NCBI RefSeq assembly: GCF_014279755.1
Contig: NZ_CP047951.1
Coordinates: 744,001 to 808,000 of the forward strand
Source of the DNA: Synechococcus sp. PROS-U-1
GTDB lineage: Bacteria > Cyanobacteriota > Cyanobacteriia > PCC-6307 > Cyanobiaceae
Direction: 5' to 3'
Length of the DNA stretch: 64,000 bases
The first letter of the stretch is position 1; the number at the start of each line of letters is the position of its first letter. Positions 7,022 through 15,181 of the stretch are shown piece by piece. Under the pieces are notes generated by a model that was given only the letters and a program-made list of their open reading frames with translations, was not told the DNA's origin and made no database searches. Made by a program: the position numbers and the translations under genes.

Positions 7022-8350
7022 TCAGAGAGCGCCTGTTGCCGTGCGGTCAATCACGCTCCCGAAATGGGACGTGAGGTTCAGACAGGTCACCACCGCAGGC
7101 TGGCCCGGATCGGCCGCGATGTCGACCACCGTGACACCACCGTTGCCCTGTTTGACGGCCCAGATGTCGGCCGGCGTCAGGCCTAACAGGTCGCACAGAA
7201 TCGTTTTGTTCACGGCATCGTGGGCGACCACCAGAACCGTTTCATCAGCCTTCAGCTCAGCGGCGATCTCGCCCCAGCTCCGGACGGAACGGGCCCACAC
7301 GTCCTGGATGGTTTCACCTTCAGGCATCTGCACGGTTTCTGGGGCACGTTTCCAGGTGTCCAGCAGCTCCGACCAATCCTCTCTGATCTCGGATTCGAGC
7401 TTGCCCTCCCACAGGCCGTGACCGATCTCCACCAGGCCATCGATCTGGGTTAGGGGAACGTCGGGGTGGGCTTCAAGAATGATCTGGGCCGTTTCGGTTG
7501 GGCGTGAGAGGGTGCTGCTCCAGGCCCGATCGATGGGGATGTCTTTGAGGAAATCGCGGGCTGCTGCAGCTTGAGCGCGACCGTTGCTGTTGAGCGGAAT
7601 ATCGATTTGCCCCTGGAAGCGGCCTGCCTTGTTCCAGTCGGTCTCGCCGTGTCGCACCAGGATCAACCTGGCGCTCTTGCCCTTCTCCGGTAGAGGTCGC
7701 AGGTGTGTGGTGCTGTTCAGGCATTCGATCTGCACCTGGGGGCGATCAACGCCGGGATGAAGATTGAAGATCGACAAGGAGGTGTTGTCGACACGGAGCC
7801 GCCGGAAGCCGTTGTCGGGTTCACCCAGTAACACCAGCATCAGGCAGCGCAAAATGGCGTTGTGAGCCACCACCAGCACCGTGTCGTTGCCATCGACGGG
7901 ATGACGCTGCAGCAGGTTGCTGACGAACCCCCGCGCCTGTTCCATCAGCTCAGGCAGAGGCTTGTAGGTCGAGCCATCACGACGTTGGAGCTCCAGCTCC
8001 ATGGGGCGGTGTTTCCAGAGGGTGTAGGTCTCCGGCGAATTCTTGATGAGGTCGTTGATGGTCTGTCCCGACCAGGGCTCGAGATCCACCTCCAGCAACC
8101 CGTCATCGAACGTGGCATCCGCTGCCTCACCGGCGTGGGCTTCCAGCAGGCTGGCCGTTGTGGCAGCTGCCCGTTGCAAAGGTGAGCTGTAAACGGCCTG
8201 GAAGCTCACCTCCTGCAGAGAGCGGCCCAGGGCCTTCGCCTGCTCATGCCCCTCATCACTGAGGTTCGAGAGATCATCCCGTCCCTGGATGCGTCGCTCT
8301 TTGTTGAAACTGCTGAGACCGTGGCGGACCAGAAGAAGACGAAGGGGCAC
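7022..8350 (-). CDS. Tandem histidine-phosphatase (phosphoglycerate-mutase-like) protein
   Basis: 442 residues with two complete histidine phosphatase domains fused head to tail. Domain 1 opens with LLLVRHGLSSFN (catalytic His10) and has a second His in VLVVAHNAILR; domain 2, from about residue 228, opens with LILVRHGETDWN and has VLVVAHDAVNK. The second domain matches the cofactor-dependent PGM/CobC consensus, including RHGE; the first has Leu in place of that Glu. Likely substrates are small phosphomonoesters (phosphoserine, alpha-ribazole phosphate or sugar phosphates); the family is too promiscuous to choose. It is first in a two-gene unit with the dihydroorotase-like gene. Confidence 0.88.
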   Translation of the reverse strand: MPLRLLLVRHGLSSFNKERRIQGRDDLSNLSDEGHEQAKALGRSLQEVSFQAVYSSPLQRAAATTASLLEAHAGEAADATFDDGLLEVDLEPWSGQTINDLIKNSPETYTLWKHRPMELELQRRDGSTYKPLPELMEQARGFVSNLLQRHPVDGNDTVLVVAHNAILRCLMLVLLGEPDNGFRRLRVDNTSLSIFNLHPGVDRPQVQIECLNSTTHLRPLPEKGKSARLILVRHGETDWNKAGRFQGQIDIPLNSNGRAQAAAARDFLKDIPIDRAWSSTLSRPTETAQIILEAHPDVPLTQIDGLVEIGHGLWEGKLESEIREDWSELLDTWKRAPETVQMPEGETIQDVWARSVRSWGEIAAELKADETVLVVAHDAVNKTILCDLLGLTPADIWAVKQGNGGVTVVDIAADPGQPAVVTCLNLTSHFGSVIDRTATGAL

Positions 8351-8426
8351 GGTTCAGCGTCAAGGCGCGGCCATCGTATGGAAGCGGCCTTTCGGGGGGA
8401 CAATCGTGGGCAGTTGACGCCAGCTG

Positions 8427-9689
8427 GTGCCCAGTTCCCCACGACCGGTTGTCCCGCGCTGGAAGGGGCTTTTGGCGGCCCTCTCGCTGGCTTTGGCAGG
8501 CTTTATCTGGCTTTCGGGCTTGGTGGACAGCTTGTCCAGGCCATCGGTGGCGCCGTCCCTGAGCCTGCAGCAGCAGGAATTGACGCTTCTGGCCGAGCCA
8601 GCAGTGCCATCTCAGTGGCGTGATGCCCTTCTCGGGGAGTCCCCGCGCCGTGCACTGCTCAAAGCCCTTGAGGGGGTTTCATCGGAGGATCGCAGTGAGC
8701 GCCAGCAGCAGATGCTCGAGCTGCTGCAAGGCAAGACACCGGCCTCTGCAGACTCTGAGCTTGCACCCGACGATCCCCTGCTGCAGCGACTCCGTTGCGA
8801 GGTCGAGAGGTCCGATGCTGCGGTCTGTGTCGATGGCACGGCAGCGGACAGGGCGGCCTTGCGTTTGGTGTTCAGCACGGTTCTGCCCCTGGTGACCGCC
8901 CTGCTCGGTGGTTTGCTGCTGATTGGCCAGACCTGGCGGCTGCTGCGGGGCCGATTGATGGCTTGGCCAGCGGTTCAGGGCCCGGACTTGACCCTGATCG
9001 ATATGACCCTGCTGGTGGCGGGTGGTTTCGTTGTGATCAGTGCCGTAGGCGTCCCATTGGTGGCGTTTCCCCTGGTCGGTGCACTCACGGCCGGACTTGG
9101 CAGTCCCCGTCGCGAAGCCGTGGGTGTGGTGATCAACTACGCCGTGATGGCCCTGCCAAGCCTGCTGATCCTCTGGCGGCAGTTGCGGGCTCTGCCGAAG
9201 GAGAACGCGCCGCAAGGCGGCTGGATGCAGTGGCGGGTGCGGCCGCTGCCCTCCGCTCTGCGGGACGCGCTGGCGGGCTGGTTGATGGTGACGCCCCTGG
9301 TGATGCTTACGGGCTGGTTGCTCGTCCGCCTTGTGGGGGATCCAGGGGGGAGCAATCCGTTGCTGGAGTTGGTGCTCGGCAGCCATGACCCGATCGCCCT
9401 GGGATTGCTTGCCTTGACGGCCGTTGTGCTGGCACCGCTGTTCGAGGAGACGATCTTTCGCGGTGCTTTGTTGCCGGTGTTGGCGGCAAAGCTGGGTCCG
9501 CTGGTCGGCGTTCTGGTTAGTGGCCTGTTGTTCGCCATGGCCCACATCAGTGTCGGCGAGTTGGCACCCCTCACCGTGCTGGGGATTGGGCTGGGGTTGG
9601 TTCGGCTCCGCAGCGGACGGTTGTGGCCCTCAGTGCTGATGCATGGGCTTTGGAATGCAGTGACATTCCTCAATCTGCTGTTGCTCTGA
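8427..9689 (+). CDS. CPBP-family intramembrane protease
   Basis: A 420-residue polytopic membrane protein starting at GTG 8427. A signal-anchor-like helix (15-33) is followed by a polar domain of about 110 residues and then at least seven hydrophobic helices. The C-terminal domain carries the signature of the CPBP/Rce1/Abi family: Glu340-Glu341 with Arg345 in EETIFRG, His373 in FAMAHISV, and His406/Asn410 in MHGLWN. These residues form the catalytic site of the Rce1 glutamate intramembrane protease. The substrate is unknown. The next gene starts 3 bp after the stop, in the same direction. Confidence 0.9.
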   Translation: MPSSPRPVVPRWKGLLAALSLALAGFIWLSGLVDSLSRPSVAPSLSLQQQELTLLAEPAVPSQWRDALLGESPRRALLKALEGVSSEDRSERQQQMLELLQGKTPASADSELAPDDPLLQRLRCEVERSDAAVCVDGTAADRAALRLVFSTVLPLVTALLGGLLLIGQTWRLLRGRLMAWPAVQGPDLTLIDMTLLVAGGFVVISAVGVPLVAFPLVGALTAGLGSPRREAVGVVINYAVMALPSLLILWRQLRALPKENAPQGGWMQWRVRPLPSALRDALAGWLMVTPLVMLTGWLLVRLVGDPGGSNPLLELVLGSHDPIALGLLALTAVVLAPLFEETIFRGALLPVLAAKLGPLVGVLVSGLLFAMAHISVGELAPLTVLGIGLGLVRLRSGRLWPSVLMHGLWNAVTFLNLLLL

Positions 9690-9692
9690 GCC

Positions 9693-10181
9693 TTGCCCCG
9701 CCTTTCCGCAGGTGGTTCACTGGCCTATTCGCCTGTGCCCCCGGTGGTTGCCGCTCCGGAACAGCGTGCATCGACCTCAGCTTTTGAGCTGATTCAAGGG
9801 TCCCTGTCTTCTGGACGGATTGCACGACGATCCCCCCTCCTGGGGGGACTCCATCGGTTGATGGACGGCACTCTGTTGGGGGTTATTGCGGCGGTGGCTG
9901 TGCTGGCAGGCCTCACGCTGCACTGGCAGCATCGCTGGACGCTTGCCTTTCGTGTTTTGGAAGCGACACGCACCCAGGCCCATCGCTTGACGGAATCCAC
10001 TGCCGTGATGGAACAGCATCTGCTGCAACGGTCCCAACAGCCAAACAGCCTCGTGCCCACGCAGGTGGCCAACCTGGTGCATCTCGATCGCCCTGTTCTG
10101 GGTTCGCCCCAGCCCCCTGCACCCTCCCCGATGGCCACGCTCCAGGCGCTGGGTGATCAGCCCATCCGCGGCGGCTATTGA
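9693..10181 (+). CDS. Single-TM, coiled-coil-like protein upstream of ftsI; FtsL candidate
   Basis: A 162-residue protein from a TTG start. It has a basic cytoplasmic N-terminus, one transmembrane helix at about 58-75 (GTLLGVIAAVAVLAGLTL), a helical stretch after it (LAFRVLEATRTQAHRLTESTAVMEQ) and a Pro-rich tail. Size, topology and the position directly before ftsI (stop TGA and ATG share one base at 10181) match FtsL, the fast-evolving divisome protein usually encoded immediately before ftsI in bacteria. There is no sequence signature for FtsL, so the assignment rests on synteny and topology. Confidence 0.6.
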   Translation: MPRLSAGGSLAYSPVPPVVAAPEQRASTSAFELIQGSLSSGRIARRSPLLGGLHRLMDGTLLGVIAAVAVLAGLTLHWQHRWTLAFRVLEATRTQAHRLTESTAVMEQHLLQRSQQPNSLVPTQVANLVHLDRPVLGSPQPPAPSPMATLQALGDQPIRGGY

Positions 10182-11983
10182 TGACCCGCCTGTCAGGGCA
10201 TAGGCCGGTGAGGTCACGCTCCCGTGCACGGGTGGTTCCCCTGACGCAGGTTCCGCCGAAGCGGCTGTGGATCATTTTTTGGATCCTGGCAGCAGGCCTG
10301 CTGGGTTTGGTCGGTCGCATGGCCTGGCTGCAGTTGGTGCAAGCTCCAGCTCTGGAGCAGCGCGCCCGTCAGTTGCAGACGCAGCGCACCCAGCCCCTGG
10401 GGCAACGGCGTCCGATCGTCGATCGCACCGGCCGCCTGGTCGCCATGGATGAAAAGCGGTTTCGGCTTTGGGCCCATCCCCGCTATTTCAATCTGCCGGG
10501 GGATCAGCCGAACGTGGTTCGCCCCGCCAAAGATGTTGCGGAGGTGTTGGCGGATCCGTTGGCTCGTCCCGCGTCCGAGCTTCTCGATGCCATGGGAACG
10601 CAGGCCTCGGGGATCAAGCTGGCTGAAGCACTGGATCCCGAGACGGCCGATCGCATCCGTGCGTTAGGCGTCAGTGGCTTGGATCTGGAGGCTTATCCCC
10701 AGCGGGTGTATCCCCAGGCGTCGTTGTTCGCCAACGTGGTGGGCTTTCTCAATGCCGAGCGGCAACCCCAAGCGGGTCTCGAGCAGAGCCGTGATGGGGA
10801 TTTGGCCCGCCATGAGCAGACCCGACACCTCCGCCGCGGCGCCGATGGCACTCCGTTGCCGGCCAACCTGGCTCCAGGGGCCTTTTACGGCGACGACTTG
10901 CGTCTGCAGTTGACGCTGGATTCCAGGCTTCAGCAGGTGGCCATGACCGCTCTGGCTGCGCAGGTCAGCAAGTGGAAGGCGCAGAAAGGCGCCGCGATCG
11001 TGATGGATGCCACCAACGGTGAGCTGTTGGTTCTGGCATCAACACCCACCTACGACCCCAACCGCTACTGGGATTTCCCGACAGGGCGATTCCGGGAATG
11101 GTCTGTTCAGGATCTCTATGAACCGGGGTCGACGTTCAAGCCGATCAACCTGGCTTTGGCGCTTCAAGCCGGCGCCATCCAAGCGACGGATCGGGTGAAT
11201 GATGTGGGGCAACTCAGCATTGGAGGTTGGCCGATCTTCAACCACGACAAACGGGCCAATGGCCTGGTTGATTTCGCCACGGTGCTGCAGGTGTCGAGCA
11301 ATGTCGGCATGGTCCAGGCCATGCGTCGCCTCGATGACAGTGCCTACTGGAACTGGATGCAGCGTCTCGGTATCAATCAGCGCCCCGACACTGACCTCCC
11401 CGGAGCGGTGGCTGGACAACTCAAGAGCAAGGAGCAGTTCACCAGCCAGCCGATTGAGCCTGCCACCACGGCATTTGGTCAGGGGTTTTCACTCACACCG
11501 CTCAAACTGGTGCAGCTCCACGCCATGCTGGCGAATGGCGGCAAGTTGATCAGTCCCCACATCACCCGCGGATTCCGCTCGGGTGATGCGTTGGCTCCGG
11601 CGGCAGCGCCCAACGGTCAGCAGCTGCTGAAGCCTGAAGTCACCAAGACGGTGCTGCAGTGGATGGAGTCGGTGGTGGACCAGGGCAGTGGCAAGGGTGT
11701 GAAAACACCGGGGTACCGGATCGGCGGCAAAACAGGAACGGCGCAGAAGGCCCTGAATGGGATTTATCTCCCAGGCGCGAAAATCTGCAGCTTCGTGGCG
11801 ACCTTGCCGATTGAAGATCCCCGCTACGTGGTGTTTGTGGTGGTAGATGAGCCCCAAGGTGACAACGCCTATGGATCAACCGTGGCGGTTCCCGTCGCCA
11901 AACAAATCATTGATGCCCTGCTGGTTGTGGAGCGCATTGCGCCTTCAAAACCTGCTGAATTGAACAAGCTTTTGAGCAGCTGA
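10181..11983 (+). CDS. ftsI: Peptidoglycan transpeptidase FtsI (PBP3)
   Basis: Cross-links septal peptidoglycan during cell division, acting in the periplasm while anchored in the plasma membrane. The 600-residue protein has a basic N-terminus, a TM helix at about 30-48 (WIIFWILAAGLLGLVGRMA), a dimerisation/pedestal domain and a transpeptidase domain with Ser317 in STFK, SSN at about 372-374 and KTGT at about 517-520. The ATG at 10181 overlaps the preceding stop by one base, suggesting translational coupling with the FtsL-like protein. Confidence 0.95.
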   Translation: MTRLSGHRPVRSRSRARVVPLTQVPPKRLWIIFWILAAGLLGLVGRMAWLQLVQAPALEQRARQLQTQRTQPLGQRRPIVDRTGRLVAMDEKRFRLWAHPRYFNLPGDQPNVVRPAKDVAEVLADPLARPASELLDAMGTQASGIKLAEALDPETADRIRALGVSGLDLEAYPQRVYPQASLFANVVGFLNAERQPQAGLEQSRDGDLARHEQTRHLRRGADGTPLPANLAPGAFYGDDLRLQLTLDSRLQQVAMTALAAQVSKWKAQKGAAIVMDATNGELLVLASTPTYDPNRYWDFPTGRFREWSVQDLYEPGSTFKPINLALALQAGAIQATDRVNDVGQLSIGGWPIFNHDKRANGLVDFATVLQVSSNVGMVQAMRRLDDSAYWNWMQRLGINQRPDTDLPGAVAGQLKSKEQFTSQPIEPATTAFGQGFSLTPLKLVQLHAMLANGGKLISPHITRGFRSGDALAPAAAPNGQQLLKPEVTKTVLQWMESVVDQGSGKGVKTPGYRIGGKTGTAQKALNGIYLPGAKICSFVATLPIEDPRYVVFVVVDEPQGDNAYGSTVAVPVAKQIIDALLVVERIAPSKPAELNKLLSS

Positions 11984-12031
11984 CGCACGAAAAAGCGTCG
12001 CTACGTTACGGGTAAAGAGCCGTCGTACATC

Positions 12032-13204
12032 ATGGCCAGCCTGCTCGATCAGCTTTCAGAAATGACCGTGGTCGTTGCCGACACGGGTGATCTGGAGGCG
12101 ATCCGTAAGTTCACCCCTCGGGATGCCACCACCAACCCGTCATTAATCCTTGCTGCCGCTCAGATTCCGGCGTATCAGAGCCTGATTGATGAGGCCCTGC
12201 GGTCATCGCGCAAGTTGATGGGCAGCGATGCACCGGTGGAAGACGTGGTGCGGGAAGCCCTGGATGAAATCAGTGTGATCTTCGGCAAGGAGATTCTCAA
12301 AATCGTTCCCCGTCGTGTGTCGACGGAGGTGGATGCTCGCTTGAGTTTCGATACCGACGCCACGATTGAAAAAGGCCGAAAGCTGATTCGTCTGTACAAC
12401 GATGCCGGCATCAGCAACGATCGCGTTCTGATCAAAATCGCCTCCACCTGGGAGGGCATCAAAGCCGCTGAGGTGCTGGAGAAAGAGGGGATTCACTGCA
12501 ATCTCACCTTGCTGTTTGGTTTCGGTCAGGCGGTCGCCTGCGCCGAAGCCGGCGTCACCCTGATCTCCCCCTTCGTGGGGCGCATCCTCGATTGGTACAA
12601 GGCTGAGACGGGGCGCGATTCCTACCCCGGGCCGGAGGACCCTGGCGTCATTTCCGTGACCCAGATTTTCAACTACTACAAAACCCACGGCTACAGCACG
12701 GAGGTGATGGGGGCGAGCTTCCGCAACATCGATGAGATCACCGAGCTGGCCGGTTGTGATCTGCTCACGATTTCACCCAAGCTGTTGGATCAGCTCCGAG
12801 ATAGTGATGCGATCTTGACCCGAAAATTGGATGCAAACCATCCCAGCAGCAGTGAGGCCAAGATTCACGTTGATCGCGTCCGTTTCGATGCGCTGATGCA
12901 AGACGACCGGATGGCTACCGACAAGCTGACGGAAGGCATCAAAGGCTTCAGCAAGGCGATTGAAACGCTGGAGCATCAACTGGCTCATCGCCTTGCAGAG
13001 TTGGAGGGCGGTTCCGCCTTCCGCCACGCCGTCTCTGAGATCTTCATGCTCAACGACATGAACGGCGATGGATCGATCACCCGTGATGAATGGCTCGGCA
13101 GTGATGCGATCTTTGATGCCTTGGATCAAGACCACGATGGTCTGATTTCCCAGGAGGATGTGCGCCAAGGTTTCGGTGCTGCCCTGGCTCTGACGTCTGT
13201 TTGA
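12032..13204 (+). CDS. tal: Transaldolase with C-terminal EF-hand pair
   Basis: Transfers dihydroxyacetone units in the pentose phosphate pathway. Residues 1-325 are a class 1 (TalB-type) transaldolase: [12 protein letters not shown] motif as [11 protein letters not shown], Schiff-base Lys135 in [10 protein letters not shown], and [18 protein letters not shown]. Residues about 330-380 add two EF-hand loops, [13 protein letters not shown] starting at Asp342 and [13 protein letters not shown] starting at Asp365, both with the canonical acidic ligand spacing, so calcium binding is plausible. Cyanobacterial transaldolases with this extension are known. The effect of calcium on the enzyme is not known to me. 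A GACGC/GCGTC inverted repeat without a T-tract lies between ftsI and this gene. Confidence 0.95.
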   Translation: MASLLDQLSEMTVVVADTGDLEAIRKFTPRDATTNPSLILAAAQIPAYQSLIDEALRSSRKLMGSDAPVEDVVREALDEISVIFGKEILKIVPRRVSTEVDARLSFDTDATIEKGRKLIRLYNDAGISNDRVLIKIASTWEGIKAAEVLEKEGIHCNLTLLFGFGQAVACAEAGVTLISPFVGRILDWYKAETGRDSYPGPEDPGVISVTQIFNYYKTHGYSTEVMGASFRNIDEITELAGCDLLTISPKLLDQLRDSDAILTRKLDANHPSSSEAKIHVDRVRFDALMQDDRMATDKLTEGIKGFSKAIETLEHQLAHRLAELEGGSAFRHAVSEIFMLNDMNGDGSITRDEWLGSDAIFDALDQDHDGLISQEDVRQGFGAALALTSV

Positions 13205-13226
13205 GCCCGTCTGAGTTGCCAGTGGG

Positions 13227-13249
13227 GGAGAAGTGTGTGGTGCTTCTCC
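13227..13249 (+). terminator. Hairpin after transaldolase, possible terminator
   Basis: GGAGAAG (13227-13233) pairs perfectly with CTTCTCC (13243-13249) around a 9-nt loop, 23 bp after the transaldolase stop. Only a short, impure T stretch follows, so it may be an mRNA-stabilising hairpin rather than an intrinsic terminator. Confidence 0.4.
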
Positions 13250-13296
13250 TTGCATCCATCACGTGATTTTCACGCTCAACGATTCAGTTTCTTTCG

Positions 13297-13680
13297 ATGC
13301 ATGCGCTTGACACCATGCGTGCCTTGGGCAGCAAGGGCGAAGTGATCCGTTTGAAGCAGGGGGAAATTCTGTTTCACACAGGGGAAACCGGAACCTGCAT
13401 GTATGGCCTTCTGGAAGGATCGGTGCGTCTCACCTGGATCGATTCAGCAGGCAATGAAGGGCATGAGGACATCCCGGTGGGTCATGTGTTCGGGGCAGGT
13501 GCCCTCGTCATGGAGAACCATGAGCGTCTGAGCACAGCCACGGCCACCCGTGATTGCCGGCTGATTGCCATGAACCGCGACAAATTTCTTTTTGCGGTTC
13601 AGGAGACGCCGATGTTTGCGGTGCAGCTTCTCGCGTCGATCGATGCCCGTTTGCGGGACATCAAGTTGGCCGAGGCCTAA
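13297..13680 (+). CDS. Stand-alone cyclic-nucleotide-binding domain protein
   Basis: A 127-residue protein that is essentially one CRP-type effector domain: KQGEILFHTGETGTCMYGLLEGSVRL matches the beta-roll start, and HVFGAGALVMENHERLSTATATRDCRLIAMNRDKF matches the phosphate-binding cassette region, followed by the long C helix (FAVQLLASIDARLRDIKLAEA). There is no DNA-binding domain after it; the stop is genuine because the following sequence is intergenic. The phosphate-binding Arg/Ser pair is not clearly the cAMP consensus, so the ligand is uncertain. It probably acts by protein-protein contact. Confidence 0.85.
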   Translation: MHALDTMRALGSKGEVIRLKQGEILFHTGETGTCMYGLLEGSVRLTWIDSAGNEGHEDIPVGHVFGAGALVMENHERLSTATATRDCRLIAMNRDKFLFAVQETPMFAVQLLASIDARLRDIKLAEA

Positions 13681-13696
13681 GGTCCTGGCCGATTTT

Positions 13697-13715
13697 TTAT
13701 GCGAAAAGGGCATAA
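13697..13715. promoter_or_regulatory. Inverted repeat before the PucC-like gene
   Basis: TTATGC (13697-13702) and GCATAA (13710-13715) form a 6-bp perfect inverted repeat with a 7-nt spacer, inside an outer GCCG/CGGC pair. It sits between the stop of the cyclic-nucleotide-binding gene and the TTG start at 13728 and could be an operator or a short terminator. Confidence 0.3.
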
Positions 13716-13727
13716 TCCGGCAAGTTT

Positions 13728-15128
13728 TTGTATCGCTCGTTGCAAAGCCATCCCCTACGTTTGGCTCTGCAACTGGGACTGTTCCAGCTCAGTCTTGGGA
13801 TTCTTGGTGTTCTGATCCTTGGCCTGCTGAACCGTCTGCTGATTCAAGACATTCAGTTGCCGGCGGTGCTGGCGGCCTTGGCTATCGGGGGGCAGCAGTT
13901 GATGGGGTTCACCCGTGCCTGGTTCGGGCATCGCTCTGATCGGATCCCCCCCAGCCGGCTGCGGCGCACGCCCTTCATCGTCATCAGCTCGTTGGCGATT
14001 GCCCTGTTGTTCGGAGTGGCCTGCCAGCTGGTGCTGCGGTTAGCCACCAACATGGAGGCCAGCGGTGGTGAGCTCAATGTGCTGCTGATTGGCCTGTTGA
14101 TCCTTGTCTTTGTGGCGATTGGCACGGCCATTGCCGCTGGTGGAACAGCGTTTTCGGCCTTGATCGCTGATCGCACCACGGAAGCCGAGCGGCCGCGGGT
14201 GCTGTCGGTGGTGTGGGGGATGCGTCTTATGGGGGTGTTGCTGGGCAGTGTTCTGGTGAATCAGGTGTTCGGCAGTGCCTGCGCGGCCGATGCCAGCCGC
14301 ACCGCTGTTCTGGCCGGACTGCAGCGTCTGTCATTGGTGACGCCTTTGGTGCTGCTGGGGCTGGGGGTGGCGTCGGTGTTCGGCGTTGAACGCCGCATCA
14401 CAGGATTGATGGCGCCTGTGGGGTCGGCTCCCACCGATGTTCCCCAGCGGTTGGCCTTGCCCCAATTGCTCTTGAAACTGCGGTCCATCCCCCAGGCCGG
14501 TCGTTTCCTCGGAGTGCTCTGCCTGTTCACCTTCAGCATGTTCCTCAACGATGCGGTGCTTGAGCCCTACGGCGCCGCCGTCTTTGGCATGAGTGTCTGC
14601 GCCACCACATCGCTGAATGTGTTGATCGCCCTGGGCTTCTTCTGTGGCTTGGGACTCAGTGGTTTTTGGTTGATTGAGCGCGTCGGCAACATCCGCACCG
14701 CCCGGGTGGGTGCGGTGCTGGCCGCACTGGCTTTGATGCTGATGTTGTGGGCCGGGGCTGAGCAGTCGATCCCCCTGTTGCGGGCTGCTGTTGGCTTGTT
14801 TGGTTTGTCGCTTGGGGTGTGCATGAATGCCTGCCTCACCTTGATGTTCAGTTTTGTGCAACCCGGGCGCACGGGCTTTCTTCTTGGCATCTGGGGTGCG
14901 GGTTATGCCTATTCCTGCGGTCTGGCCACCATCAGTGGCGGTGGGCTGCTCACCCTGTTTCAAGCCTGGAACGGCGGGGATTTGTTCGGTGCTTACAGAG
15001 GTGTGTTCGCTCTGCAGATGGCCTGTTTCGTGGGCGCCGCGTTGATGACGCGCCGTTTGGATGTGGTCGTTTTCCGCAACACCGTGAAAACCCGTTTCGG
15101 GGAGGTCATGGAGATGGCGGTTGATTGA
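13728..15128 (+). CDS. PucC/Lhc-assembly family MFS protein
   Basis: A 466-residue, roughly 12-helix membrane protein. The segments LRLALQLGLFQLSLGILGVLILGLLNR, AWFGHRSDRIPPSRLRRTPFIV and FSALIADRTTEAERPRVLSVVWGMRLMG are characteristic of the BCH2/PucC branch of the major facilitator superfamily, whose members help insert or deliver bacteriochlorophyll/chlorophyll to antenna complexes. In a cyanobacterium without LH2, roles in chlorophyll-binding protein assembly or pigment handling are likely. The TTG start at 13728 is the first in-frame start; an internal TTG before QSHPLRL is an alternative. The upstream gap is short (47 bp). Confidence 0.87.
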   Translation: MYRSLQSHPLRLALQLGLFQLSLGILGVLILGLLNRLLIQDIQLPAVLAALAIGGQQLMGFTRAWFGHRSDRIPPSRLRRTPFIVISSLAIALLFGVACQLVLRLATNMEASGGELNVLLIGLLILVFVAIGTAIAAGGTAFSALIADRTTEAERPRVLSVVWGMRLMGVLLGSVLVNQVFGSACAADASRTAVLAGLQRLSLVTPLVLLGLGVASVFGVERRITGLMAPVGSAPTDVPQRLALPQLLLKLRSIPQAGRFLGVLCLFTFSMFLNDAVLEPYGAAVFGMSVCATTSLNVLIALGFFCGLGLSGFWLIERVGNIRTARVGAVLAALALMLMLWAGAEQSIPLLRAAVGLFGLSLGVCMNACLTLMFSFVQPGRTGFLLGIWGAGYAYSCGLATISGGGLLTLFQAWNGGDLFGAYRGVFALQMACFVGAALMTRRLDVVVFRNTVKTRFGEVMEMAVD

Positions 15129-15181
15129 GAACTGGGTTGAGCCTCGGATCCACTAGAACCGGATTCCTTGGATGGCAGTGA

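Noticed and set aside
11982-11999. GACGC/GCGTC inverted repeat after ftsI
   Set aside because: Only five base pairs and no T-tract, so too weak to call a terminator.
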